Assembly (NCBI RefSeq): GCF_030296555.1
Contig: NZ_AP027728.1
Location: forward strand, 2,046,001 to 2,110,000
Direction of reading: 5' to 3'
Length of the DNA stretch: 64,000 nucleotides
Origin: Microbacterium suwonense
GTDB taxonomy: Bacteria > Actinomycetota > Actinomycetes > Actinomycetales > Microbacteriaceae
In this document: one piece after another, positions 48,287 through 57,556 of the stretch
How positions within the stretch are numbered: position 1 is the stretch's first letter
How the letters are laid out: each line of letters opens with the position of its first letter
Notes under the pieces: generated by a model
Told to the model about the DNA's origin: nothing
What the model saw: the letters and a program-made list of their open reading frames with translations, nothing else
The model's database searches: none
Program-made: the position numbers and the translations under genes

Positions 48287-49252
48287 TCAGGCCTGCGCGA
48301 AGCGGTCGGTGGCGGCGCGCAGCGCACGGGCGATGCCCGGCTCGGATGCCGAGTGGCCGGCATCGTCGACGACCACCAGCTCTGCCTCGGGCCACGCGGT
48401 GTGCAGATCCCAGGCGGTCATCATCGGCGTGCACGCGTCATAGCGCCCCTGCACGATGACGGCGGGGATGTCGCGGATCACCCCGACGTTCGCGATCAGC
48501 TGGCCCTCGTCGAGCCAGCCGCGGTTGACGAAGTAGTGGTTCTCGATGCGCGCGAAAGCCGTGGCGTGCTCGGCTTCCGTCGCCTCGGCGACGAGCTCGG
48601 CATCCGGTCGCAGCGTGATCGTCGACACCTCCCACTTCGTCCATGCGACCGCGGCCGGCACGTGCACGGCGGGGTCGGGATCGAAGAGACGACGGTGGTA
48701 GGCCTCGATCATCCGGCCGCGCTCCAGCGGCGGGATCACCGCCTCATAGTCCGCCCACACGTCCGGGAACAGTGCCGCGGCCCCGCCCTCGTAGAACCAC
48801 TCCAGCTCGTGACTGCGCAGGGTGAAGATGCCGCGCAGCACGAGTTCGCTGACGGCATCCGGATGCGATTGCGCGTACGCCAGTGCGAGCGCGCTGCCCC
48901 AGGATCCCCCGAAAACCTGCCAGGTCTGGATGCCGAGGTTCTTGCGCAGCAGCTCCATGTCGGCGACCAGGTGCCAGGTCGTGTTGAAGCGCAGGTCGGC
49001 ATCCGGCTCGCTGGCGTGCGGGGTGCTGCGACCGCATCCGCGCTGGTCGAACAGCACGATCCGGTAGACCTCGGGATCGAAGAACCGCCGCTGCCAGGGC
49101 GACGTGCCGCCGCCGGGCCCGCCGTGCAGGAAGACGACGGGCTTGCCGTCGGGATTCCCGCTCTGCTCCCAGTGGATGCGGTTGCCGTCCCCGACGAGCA
49201 GATCACCCGTCTCGTACGGCTCTATAGGCGGATACAGTCCGTCAAGTTCCAT
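48287..49252 (-). CDS. pip: Prolyl aminopeptidase
   Basis: A 321-residue alpha/beta hydrolase of peptidase family S33 that releases N-terminal proline. Seen are FLHGGPGGGTSPWQRRFFDP, VLFDQRGCGRSTPHA, the nucleophile GGSWGSALALAYAQSHP, and late acid/His in GRYDACTPM and DDAGHSASEP. ATG 49252 (MELDGLYPP) is chosen, six bases after GGGGGAG; an ATG two codons earlier is also in frame. Confidence 0.93.
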   Translation of the reverse strand: MELDGLYPPIEPYETGDLLVGDGNRIHWEQSGNPDGKPVVFLHGGPGGGTSPWQRRFFDPEVYRIVLFDQRGCGRSTPHASEPDADLRFNTTWHLVADMELLRKNLGIQTWQVFGGSWGSALALAYAQSHPDAVSELVLRGIFTLRSHELEWFYEGGAAALFPDVWADYEAVIPPLERGRMIEAYHRRLFDPDPAVHVPAAVAWTKWEVSTITLRPDAELVAEATEAEHATAFARIENHYFVNRGWLDEGQLIANVGVIRDIPAVIVQGRYDACTPMMTAWDLHTAWPEAELVVVDDAGHSASEPGIARALRAATDRFAQA

Positions 49253-49349
49253 GATCAACTCCCCCGAGTACCCGGTGGTCGGGCTCCTTCACCGTAACCC
49301 GAAAGCGGCACGTGCAGGTGCAGAACCGCCTGGCCTCAGCTGTACTCTC

Positions 49350-50222
49350 CTAGAGCTTCACGCCGGGGGCGAAGGTGTCGCAGACGCCCAGCCCGTTCTT
49401 GTAGCCATTCGCGAACCAGTACTTGCGCTGCTCGCTGGTGCCGTGCGTGAAGCTCTCCGGATTGACGAAGCCGGACTGCTCCTGAATGTGGTCGTCGCCG
49501 ACGGTGTAGGCGGCGTTCACGGCATCCGCCAGCTGATCCTCGGTGTACGGCTGCAGGTATCGCACGCCGTTGTCGTCGGTGAGCTCAGTGGCATCACCCA
49601 GCCACGCGCCCGCGTAGCAGTCGGCCTGCAGCTCGGTGCGCACGCTGTTGCTCTCGGGACCGGTGCCGTTGTTCGGGTATCTGTCCATCACTCCGGTGAG
49701 GTTCTGGATGTGGTGGCCCCATTCGTGCCCGACGATGTACAGCTGCGCGAGCTCGCCGGCAGAAGCCCCGAACTGCTGCTGCATGAGCTGGAAGAAGGTC
49801 GGGTCGATGTACACACCCTGCTCGGGCGGGCAGTAGAAGGGCCCGACGGCGTTGGAGGCCGTGCCGCACTGCGTGGGCGTCTGCCCGTCGACGACGGTCA
49901 TATTCGGCTTCACGTAGCCGTCGACGTGGTCGGCCCAGTAGTCGTTGAGCATGATTTCGGCACCGGCCATCCGGCAGTCGTCGCGGGTGTTGGCATCCGT
50001 GCCGGTCCTGCAGTCCGCAAGCGTGTCCTCGCCGGTCGCCGCCGGCTGGTCGCCGCCGCCCGGCACGCCCCCGACCAGCCCGGACAGATCGACGCCGAGC
50101 ATCGGTCCGATGATGAGGGCGAGGATGGCGACCACTCCCACGCCGCCGCCGGCGATCACGGCGCCGCGGCCACGACGACGGGTGGTGTTGCCGGAGATGT
50201 CGGCGTTCGGATTGAAGGTCAT
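49350..50222 (-). CDS. Neutral zinc metallopeptidase (YpfJ family)
   Basis: A 290-residue protein with one N-terminal membrane helix (AVIAGGGVGVVAILALIIG), a linker, and an external zinc peptidase domain: FYCPPEQGVYIDP, IVGHEWGHHIQNL with HExxH, and the third ligand in RTELQADCYAGAWL. The family (putative neutral zinc metallopeptidase) is widespread with no defined substrate. It ends SFTHGTSEQRKYWFANG. Confidence 0.92.
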   Translation of the reverse strand: MTFNPNADISGNTTRRRGRGAVIAGGGVGVVAILALIIGPMLGVDLSGLVGGVPGGGDQPAATGEDTLADCRTGTDANTRDDCRMAGAEIMLNDYWADHVDGYVKPNMTVVDGQTPTQCGTASNAVGPFYCPPEQGVYIDPTFFQLMQQQFGASAGELAQLYIVGHEWGHHIQNLTGVMDRYPNNGTGPESNSVRTELQADCYAGAWLGDATELTDDNGVRYLQPYTEDQLADAVNAAYTVGDDHIQEQSGFVNPESFTHGTSEQRKYWFANGYKNGLGVCDTFAPGVKL

Positions 50223-50249
50223 GCAGAAAAGGTACCCCGCGGAGCGCGC

Positions 50250-50324
50250 GAGACCCTCATGACCGTCGACACCCCTCGTGAAATGCGCGATTCAGGAGGG
50301 GTTTCGACAACCAGGAGGGGTCTC
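50250..50324. repeat. Nested palindromes upstream of an mdh remnant
   Basis: ACCCCTCGTGAA (50271-50282) mirrors TTCAGGAGGGGT (50291-50302); outside it GTCGAC pairs with TTCGAC-type sequence, and GAGACCC (50250) mirrors GGGGTCTC (50317). The nested arms could extrude as one cruciform. The malate dehydrogenase fragment begins a few bases after it. Confidence 0.7.
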
Positions 50325-50337
50325 GGCGACCGGCGGC

Positions 50338-50526
50338 GTCGTCTCGCACGGCGAGTACGGCGTACCTGATGGGCTCATCTCGTCGTTCCCGGTGCGCTGC
50401 GTCGACGGACACTGGCGCATCGTGGAGGGCCTGGAGACGGATGCCTGGGCCCGGGCGCGCATCGCCGCCTCGGTCGCCGAGCTGTCGGAGGAGCGAGCGG
50501 CGGTGCGGGCACTGGGGATGCTGTGA
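50338..50526 (+). pseudogene. mdh: 3' remnant of malate dehydrogenase
   Basis: The frame reads [20 protein letters not shown], then [18 protein letters not shown] and [17 protein letters not shown] before the stop: the last 62 residues of an actinobacterial malate dehydrogenase. No nucleotide-binding fold or active-site His precedes it, so about four fifths of the gene is missing. The break lies at the nested palindromes. The remaining codons are undamaged, so the loss may be recent. Confidence 0.7.
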
Positions 50527-50572
50527 GCCGATCGGCACCGACTCGGGCAGAATGGAGGCGGAGGTGCCGCTC

Positions 50573-51031
50573 ATGAGCGATGTGACGAATGCGAACGACC
50601 CCGGTCCGGATATCGCCATGACGAGCCCGCTGCACCTGCCGCACGCCGCCGCGTCGTGCCCGAAGTGTCTAGCCAACGCCGATCACGACTGGTGGTCGGC
50701 ACGGCCCGAGGGCACCCGCCTGGTCGGTCTGGTCGTGTCGCGGGAGGGGATGCCGTCGGTCACCCAGCAGCGCGAGGACCTCACCCGGTTCGGCGTGCCG
50801 ATCGAGGGCTTCCGGCATCCGGCCCCCGAGATCCTGGAGAGCTGGGGCGACCGACTGGCCCGCCTGATCGAGACGCTGCAGCGCGGCGACGTGCTGGTCG
50901 TGGCGAACGTCCACGCGCTGGGACGCGACCTGGACGAGGAGACCCGCACCGTCGCCGAACTGCGCCGCCGCGGGATCATGGTCAAGGTGCTCAGCCATGA
51001 CGCCAGGCACCTGGCGGACACCGGTCGCTGA
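50573..51031 (+). CDS. Serine-recombinase-like (resolvase N-terminal fold) protein
   Basis: A 152-residue protein. After a small CPKC segment near residue 32, residues 50-145 follow a resolvase catalytic fold: GLVVSREGMPSVTQQREDL (Ser in the nucleophile place), LQRGDVLVVANVHALGRDLD and TRTVAELRRRGIMVKVL. There is no C-terminal DNA-binding helix-turn-helix, so it is probably not a full recombinase; related proteins are seen in actinobacteria without known role. ATG 50573 with GGAGG upstream is preferred. It follows the mdh remnant. Confidence 0.65.
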   Translation: MSDVTNANDPGPDIAMTSPLHLPHAAASCPKCLANADHDWWSARPEGTRLVGLVVSREGMPSVTQQREDLTRFGVPIEGFRHPAPEILESWGDRLARLIETLQRGDVLVVANVHALGRDLDEETRTVAELRRRGIMVKVLSHDARHLADTGR

Positions 51032-51053
51032 CGGCCGGCGCCCGCCAGCGGCT

Positions 51054-51608
51054 TCATGCCGACTGCAGCACCTCGAGGAACGCCTTCATCCAGGTGCCGT
51101 TGTCGGGCCATGCCCGCGCGGTGACGAGGTTGCCGTCGACGACCGCACCGCCGTTCTCGAAGACACCGCCGGCGGTGGTGACATCCACCGCGAGCTCCGG
51201 GTATGCCGACGAGGTGCGACCTTCGAGCACTCCGGATGCCGCCAGGAGCAGCGGCCCGTGGCAGGTGGCTGCCACGGGCGCGTTCTTCTCGAAGAAGTGT
51301 CGCACGAGGCGCTGCGCGTCGGCATTGTTGCGCAGGTACTCCGGGGCGCGACCGCCGGGCACCACGACCGCGACGTAGTCGTCGGGGTCGACGTCGGCGA
51401 GTGCGACATCCGCGTCGCAGGTGTGCCCGGGCTTCTCGGTGTAGGTGTCGAATCCGTCGACGAAGTCGTGCACGACGAACTGCAGCTTCCGCTTCTCGGG
51501 CGCTCCGATGTGCACCTCGTACCCGGCCTCCTGCAGCCGGTGATACGGGTAGTACACCTCGAGGGTCTCGGCGGCGTCGCCGGTGATGATCAGGATCTTC
51601 TCGGCCAT
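51054..51608 (-). CDS. DJ-1/PfpI family protein
   Basis: A 184-residue class I glutamine-amidotransferase-like protein: KILIITGDAAETLEVYYPY, VVVPGGRAPEYLR, and the nucleophile elbow ATCHGPLLLAASG with Cys and His. These proteins act as deglycases, glyoxalases or chaperones; the substrate is unknown. It is divergent from the IclR gene 128 bases away, which could control it. Confidence 0.9.
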   Translation of the reverse strand: MAEKILIITGDAAETLEVYYPYHRLQEAGYEVHIGAPEKRKLQFVVHDFVDGFDTYTEKPGHTCDADVALADVDPDDYVAVVVPGGRAPEYLRNNADAQRLVRHFFEKNAPVAATCHGPLLLAASGVLEGRTSSAYPELAVDVTTAGGVFENGGAVVDGNLVTARAWPDNGTWMKAFLEVLQSA

Positions 51609-51735
51609 GATGGCTCCTCTCGTCCAGTCCCAGCATCCGCGGGATCGGATGCGGTTGCCAGCGTCGTTCTCACTCTGTGCGAATCGGTGCCGAAGCGCCC
51701 GTGCCGGCGCCGGATGGAACGGCCTACCATGAAGC

Positions 51736-52509
51736 ATGGCCATCGTCGGCACGGAGGAAGCGGGACTGATCCGCTCGGCCGACCGTGCACTGCAGCTGCT
51801 GGATGCCGTCGGATCGTCACCCGACGGGCTGACGGCCGGGGAGCTCGCCGAACGGCTCGCGCTGTCCCACGCGACGATCTACCGGCTGCTGGGCACCCTT
51901 GCCGAGCGCGACTACCTGGTGCGCACCGAGGGCGCACGGTATATCCTCGGCCGGGCGGTCGACGATCTCGGGCGGGCGGTGCGCACGCAGCTGGTCGCCA
52001 CCTCCGAGGTGCGCGGCATCCTCACCGGCATGCACAGCGCCGCTCGCGCGCCGGCATATCTGACGGTCTTCCGCGGCGACGACATCGCCGTGGCTCATGT
52101 CGCCGATTCCCCGCAGCATCCGCGCATCGGGCAGCTGCACGTGGGATTCACCGAGGCCGCTCACGTGACCGCGTTCGGCAAGATCATGCTCGCCGAACGC
52201 GATGACGCGGCATTGAGACGCTATCTGGAGCGTCACGGTGCGGCGCACGTCGGGCCGCGGTCGGTGACCAGCGAGGCCGGCCTGCGCGCACAGCTCGACG
52301 AGGTGCGCGCGCAGCAGGTGGCCGTGGAGGTCGACGAGTACATGCCGCACCTGGCCTGCATCGCCGCACCGGTGCGCTCCCGGTCCGGTCGCACCGTCGG
52401 GGCCGTGTCGCTGTCGACGAGCACCGACGACTTCACCACGCGCGCGCATGAGCTCGAGAAGATCGTGCGCCGGGGCGCCTGGCACGTCTCCAGCAGCATG
52501 CCGGCGTGA
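51736..52509 (+). CDS. IclR-family transcriptional regulator
   Basis: A 257-residue regulator: an N-terminal winged helix (ALQLLDAVGSSPDGLTAGEL, LSHATIYRLLGTLAERDYL) and a C-terminal GAF-like effector domain (AHVTAFGKIMLAERDD, VDEYMPHLACIAAPVRSRSG, AVSLSTSTDDF). The effector is unknown. The divergent DJ-1/PfpI gene is the likeliest target. A long bidirectional hairpin follows the gene. Confidence 0.9.
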   Translation: MAIVGTEEAGLIRSADRALQLLDAVGSSPDGLTAGELAERLALSHATIYRLLGTLAERDYLVRTEGARYILGRAVDDLGRAVRTQLVATSEVRGILTGMHSAARAPAYLTVFRGDDIAVAHVADSPQHPRIGQLHVGFTEAAHVTAFGKIMLAERDDAALRRYLERHGAAHVGPRSVTSEAGLRAQLDEVRAQQVAVEVDEYMPHLACIAAPVRSRSGRTVGAVSLSTSTDDFTTRAHELEKIVRRGAWHVSSSMPA

Positions 52510-52591
52510 ACCACCGGCGTGTGCCGTCGACGTGAGCTGCGGGCGATGCAGCCGTCGCCCGGCCCGACCTCCGCTCAGCCCGCATATGCGA

Positions 52592-52633
52592 ATGCCGGCT
52601 GCCCTCCTGAGCGATCAGGATGACAGCCGGCAT
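52592..52633. terminator. Bidirectional hairpin between iclR-type gene and WXG100 gene
   Basis: ATGCCGGCTG and CAGCCGGCAT are perfect 10-base arms; inside them TCCTGA and TCAGGA pair again around GCGA. It lies between converging genes and could end transcription from both sides. Confidence 0.75.
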
Positions 52634-52663
52634 CGCGTTCACCGCGTCAGCGGTGCGCGACCC

Positions 52664-52951
52664 TCACCAGCGGTTGCGGTTGCGGGTCTCGTTGGCCTGT
52701 CCATCGGCCGAGTCCTGCGAGACCTGACGTCCGATGTCGTGCAGAAGCACCTTCATCTCGGTCAGCGCCTGGTTCCACTTGGCCTTCGCCTGGACGTAGG
52801 CTTCCGAAGCCTCACCGGTCCAGTCGGCCTGCAGCGGCTTGAGCGCGGTCTCCATCTCGCTGAGCTTGGTAGCGATGTTTCCGGCGCCCTTGACCAGGTC
52901 GCTTCCCGCCATGTCGACGGCGCCGAACTTCATCTTGTAGCCAGTACCCAT
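52664..52951 (-). CDS. WXG100-family type VII secretion protein (first)
   Basis: A 95-residue helical hairpin protein with the WTG turn (LQADWTGEASEAYVQAKAKWN), the WXG100 hallmark, flanked by two long helices. The tail carries SQDSADGQANETRNRNRW and lacks an obvious YxxxD/E signal. It is the last gene of the EccC operon and probably pairs with the next one as an Esx heterodimer exported by EccC. ATG 52951 follows GGAGGGAG. Confidence 0.88.
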   Translation of the reverse strand: MGTGYKMKFGAVDMAGSDLVKGAGNIATKLSEMETALKPLQADWTGEASEAYVQAKAKWNQALTEMKVLLHDIGRQVSQDSADGQANETRNRNRW

Positions 52952-52970
52952 GATGTATCTCCCTCCGGTC

Positions 52971-53282
52971 TCAGCCGAGACGGCCCATGAAATTGGTGTG
53001 CGAGTGGGCCGACGTGTCATCGGTCGCCGTGTAGGTCGACTGCGAATCACGCAGGTTCTGCTCGAACTGGTCGAGGGCGTTCGTGATACGACGCGACTTG
53101 TCCTGCCATGCCTGGAACGTCTGCTGGAAAGCCGTCGCCCCCGAGCCGGTCCACGCCGCCCCGATTCCGGACAGCTGGTTCTGAATCGTGTTCAGTTCGG
53201 TCACGATGTCGATCTTCGACTGATTGACGATGCTGGCGCCACGCTGAAGGGCACCATCCGCTGCAGAGACTTCTCCGCCCAC
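52971..53282 (-). CDS. WXG100-family type VII secretion protein (second)
   Basis: A 103-residue WXG100 protein with GIGAAWTGSGATAFQQTFQAW at its turn and helices on both sides; YTATDDTS near the end resembles the secretion signal region (Tyr-x-x-x-Asp). GTG 53282 is chosen because AGGAGG lies five bases upstream; an earlier GTG overlaps that site. It lies 19 bases ahead of the first WXG100 gene, consistent with a co-expressed pair. Confidence 0.88.
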   Translation of the reverse strand: MGGEVSAADGALQRGASIVNQSKIDIVTELNTIQNQLSGIGAAWTGSGATAFQQTFQAWQDKSRRITNALDQFEQNLRDSQSTYTATDDTSAHSHTNFMGRLG

Positions 53283-53434
53283 GGTCACCTCCTGGGTCCT
53301 GAGGGCTTGTCCACCCTGATTGCTTCAGCCCTGAGGGCCGTGACGCCGATGCCCGGCGACAACTAACACCTTACGGATCCGGCTCAGCGATGCCTATGGG
53401 TAGCTCTGCCCACGCAGACCTCCCCATCCACGGC

Positions 53435-56400
53435 TCACAGCTCGGACGGCGGTGAGTAGCTCAGCTGCATGATCTGCAGGCCACGCTCCCGGGTGATGAC
53501 CTTGGCACGACCGGGCACCGCCTGCGACGCCTTGACGTTGCCGATCAGCGGTCCCTCATCCGGATTCCCCGACAGCAGGATGCCGGGCGCGGCGAGGTCT
53601 CGCAGCGTCTGCATCACGGGCTCGAAGGTCGCGCGCGATGCTCCACCGGATCGGCGGGTGAGTGTGAGATGCAGTCCGACATCCGTCGCCTGCGCCAGCA
53701 GCGGCTGCAGCACCGCGACCGGGTTTCCGGACTGCGTGTTGACCAGGTCGTAGTCATCGACCAGCACGAACACCTCGGCACCCGACCACCACGAGCGATC
53801 GCGCAGCTGCTGGGGAGTCACGTCGGTGCCCGGCAGCCGGGTGCGCAGGTAGCCCGCAAGGCCCTCCAGCTCCTCGGCCGCCTGCTGCGCGGTGGTGTAG
53901 TACCCCGCCAGGTACTCCTCGGGGATCTCCGACAGCAGAGCGCGTCGGTAGTCGACCACGAAGAACTGCGCCTGCTTCGCCGTCCGGGTGCGCATGATCT
54001 CCCGCGCGAACCCGCGCAGGAAGCTGGACTTGCCCGATTGGCTGTCGCCGAACAGGTACAGGTGCGGATTGCGCTGCACGTCGAAGGCCGTCGGGGCGAG
54101 CTCGGCCTCGTCCACGCCGAGCAGAACCTGCTTCTCCATCGGCGTGCCCGCCGCGCGCTGCTGCAGCTCCGACAGCTCGAGCAGCTCGGGCAGCAGCCGC
54201 AGCTTGGGTCCGCGCGGTCCCTTCCAGGCGGCGTTGACGCGGTCGATCAGATCCTCCACGCCCTCGCTCAGAGTGTCGGGATCGCCCGATCCGTCCACTC
54301 TCGGCAGCGCCGTGAGCATGTGGTGCTTGGACGGTGCCAGGCCCCGGCCCGGCCGCCCCTGCGGAACGTTGGCGGCCACCTTGCGGTCGATCTCGGAGTC
54401 GCTGGTATCGCCCAGTCGCAGCTCCAGCTTGGAGCCGAAGGCATCGCGGATCGCCGTGCGGAAGTCCATCCAGCGCGTGGTGGTCGCCACCAGATGCACT
54501 CCGAAGGTGAGCGCCCGGCCTGCGAGAGACTGGATCTCGAACTCCATCTCATCGAATTCGGCGCGGATGGTCGGCCAGCCGTCGATGATGAGAAAGACGT
54601 CGCCGTACCCGTCATCGGCCTTGCCCTGTGCCCGCAGCCGCCGGTATGTCTCGATGGAGTCGATTCCGTTGGCGGTGAAGTACCGCTCCCGGGCGTTGAC
54701 GATCCCGACGACCTCCTGGAACATCCGGCGCAGCACATCGGGCTGGTTGCGCCCCGCCACGCCGGCGACATGCGCCATCTTCGCGAACGGCACGAAGGTA
54801 CCCCCGCCGAAGTCCATCACGTAGAACTGCACCTCGTGCGGCGTGTGGGTCAGCGCGATCCCGGTGAGCACGCTGCGCGCGAGTGTGCTCTTGCCGCTGC
54901 GCGCTCCGCCGACGATGGCGAGGTGCCCCCGGCGCCGACCAGGCTCATCACCAGGCTGTCGCGGCGCTGCTCGAGTGGACGATCCACGATGCCGAGCGGG
55001 ATCGTCAGTGGACCCGCCTGGCGCCACCTCTGCGAGATCAGGCCGAGCTGCGGATCCTCGGCCAGATCGCCGAGCAGCTCGTCGAACGTCGCCGGAACGT
55101 CCAGCGGCGGCAGCCACACCTGGTGCGCGGGCATGCTCTGCCCCTTCATCAGCGAGACGGCGATGTCGAAGGTCACGCGCTTCTCCGCGGGCTCGGAACC
55201 CGCGACCTCGGCGACCGGCTCCTGCTCCGGCTGCTCCTCCTGCACGATCACCGGCGCCGCGGTGAACGCCCGCGCTTCGATCGCGCGGATCGACCGCTCC
55301 TCCTCGACGGCATCCGCAGTTGCGCCGGGACGCCGCCTACGCGTCTTCGGCGGGGCCGAGACGTACGCCGCGCGGAACTGGGTGAGGGTCTCGGCATCCG
55401 ACTTCAGGATGCCGTGACCGCCGCCGCCGGGCAGCGTGAAGGCGTCGGGGACGCCGATGACCGCGCGCGAGTCCGCGCCCGAGAAGGTCTTCAGGCCGAT
55501 CCGGTACGAAAGGTGCGATTCGAGCCCGCGCAGCTTGCCCTCCTCCAGGCGCTGCGTGGACAGCAGCAGGTGCACCTGCAGGGAGCGTCCCAGCCGGCCG
55601 ATCGCGACGAACAGCTCGGTGAAGTCGGGCTTGGCCGCCAGCAGCTCCGAGAACTCGTCCGCGACGATCAGCAACGCGGGAAGCGGCTTCAGATCGCTGC
55701 GTCCTCCCTTGCGAGCGGCCTCGTAGTCGGTGACGTTGGCGAAGTTGCCAGCGTCGCGCAGCAGCTCCTGGCGTCGTGTCATCTCGCCCTGGATCGCATC
55801 CTGCATGCGGTCGACCAGGGTGAGGTCGTCACCGAGGTTGGTGATCACTGCCGAGACGTGCGGCATGTCCGCCATGCCGGCGAAGGTCGCACCGCCCTTG
55901 AAGTCGATCAGCACGAAGTTCAGCGCTTCGGATGAGTGCGTCATCGCCAGCGACAGCACCAGCGTGCGCAGCACCTCGGACTTGCCCGATCCGGTGGCGC
56001 CGATCAGCATGCCGTGCGGGCCCATGCCCTGCTGCGCGGATTCCTTGATATCCAGGATCATCGGCTGACCGGTGGCCGTCAGGCCGATCGGCACGCGGAG
56101 CCGATCGCGGGCCGATCGTGGCTTCCAGGCCGTCGCCGGATCGAAATCGCGCACGTCCGGCAGACCGAGCAGGTCGGTCAGCTCCGCAGAGATCGTGCGC
56201 GCACCGCCCGCCTCCTCGTCCTGGGCCGAATCATCCAGCCCGGTGAGCCGCCGTGCCACGGCCTCGGCGGAGGCGATGCCCAGGAAGTCGGGCGTCGCCT
56301 GCACGGTCCCGACGCCGCGACGGGCGACCGTCACCTGCGGGCGCCGCTCGTCGTCGACGCCCGGCTGCGCGGGGAGTCCCGCCCGGCGCGGGAATCCTGC

Positions 56401-57469
56401 TCCGCGCCGAGGACCAGACGGGTGGTGAGGGAGTCGGTCAGCTCCGCCCACTCGCGGGGGATGTCGACCACGGTCACTCCGGCGACGCCGCCTTCCTGCA
56501 TCAGCGCACTCCCTCGGGCAGCCCGGTGCCGTCGGTGACGACCAGGATGTGCGGGACGGTGCCGCGCCCTCCAGCCGGCCCGCGGGCCCCGACCTCTGCC
56601 AGGAGCGGTTCGATCTGCGCCCACGACGAGCCGATCCGGCGCGCGCCGCCCACGGCATCCGTCGTGCTGTCGGACCGGGCGTGGGGCAGCCACTTCACCC
56701 ACTCCCAGTACGGCAGATCCGCACTGGACGCGATGACGGCGATCTGAAGATCCTCCGGTGCGACGAAGGTCGCCAGGTGCGCGAGCAGGGCGCGCACCAG
56801 GCCGCGAGCACGCACGGTGTCGCCGGTGACCTCCAGCCGCGCGCAGGTGGCCAGATCGAGTCCGAACGGCAGATCCGGCACATCATCGTGGGTGAGCACG
56901 AAGCGGTGCGCCGCCGATGCGCTGACCGGGTCGAGCTGTGCGAGGGCGGGGATGGGGGCCTCATCGAGGGTCATCGCGAGGGGCCTGGTGGCGGTGCCGA
57001 TCCGCGCCACCAGGAACTCCGGGGCTGCGGCCGTGCGCTCCCACACCCTGGAGCCCTCCTCCACGATGAACGGCAGTGTCTCGGGCGCAGGCAGCGTCCA
57101 TTCCTCGTAGCGCCGCTGTCGCGAGGCGACCTCGCGCACCGCATCGCGCGTCTCGGCCAGGTACGCGAGGTACTCGCGGCGGGTGTTCTCGACGTTCGTG
57201 GCGTGCTGCGACTTCTGCCGCCACATCTGTCCGCCCACCATCGACAGCGCCATGAACAGGAACATGCCGCCCATGATGTAGGTGCGGGTCGCGTCGCCGC
57301 CCTGGGTGAGCGAGAGCACGGCGACCGACCCGAGACTGCCGACCATCGGCAGCGCCATCATCAGCGTGTTCGACGCACCCTCCGCCTTGGGCAGCTCAGG
57401 TGCCTGCTGCAGGGTGAGTTGACCGCCGGCCGGGGGTTTCGGCGCACGACGGGTGCTGGTGCTGCTCAC
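53435..57469 (-). pseudogene. eccC: Type VII secretion ATPase EccC (frame broken three times)
   Basis: One gene of about 1345 codons: two N-terminal membrane helices (LMMALPMVGSLGSVAVL, YIMGGMFLFMALSMVGG), then three FtsK/SpoIIIE ATPase domains with Walker A motifs GATGSGKS, GGARSGKS and GDSQSGKS. The first domain has Walker B LLIVADEFSELL; the second, FLIIDGWPTI, and third, FVLVDDYDLV, are degenerate or partial, as in known EccC where mainly domain 1 hydrolyses ATP. Missing bases lie near 56510, near 56388 and in the C5 run at 54926-54930. It powers export of WXG100 substrates; the two WXG100 genes follow directly. Confidence 0.9.
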
Positions 57470-57556
57470 GACTGGCCCTCCTCGAGTCGCATACTATTGT
57501 GGCAGGATGCGGGCATGAACCGGTGCCGCGCCGGAGGGATCGTCAAGGGGCTGGAG

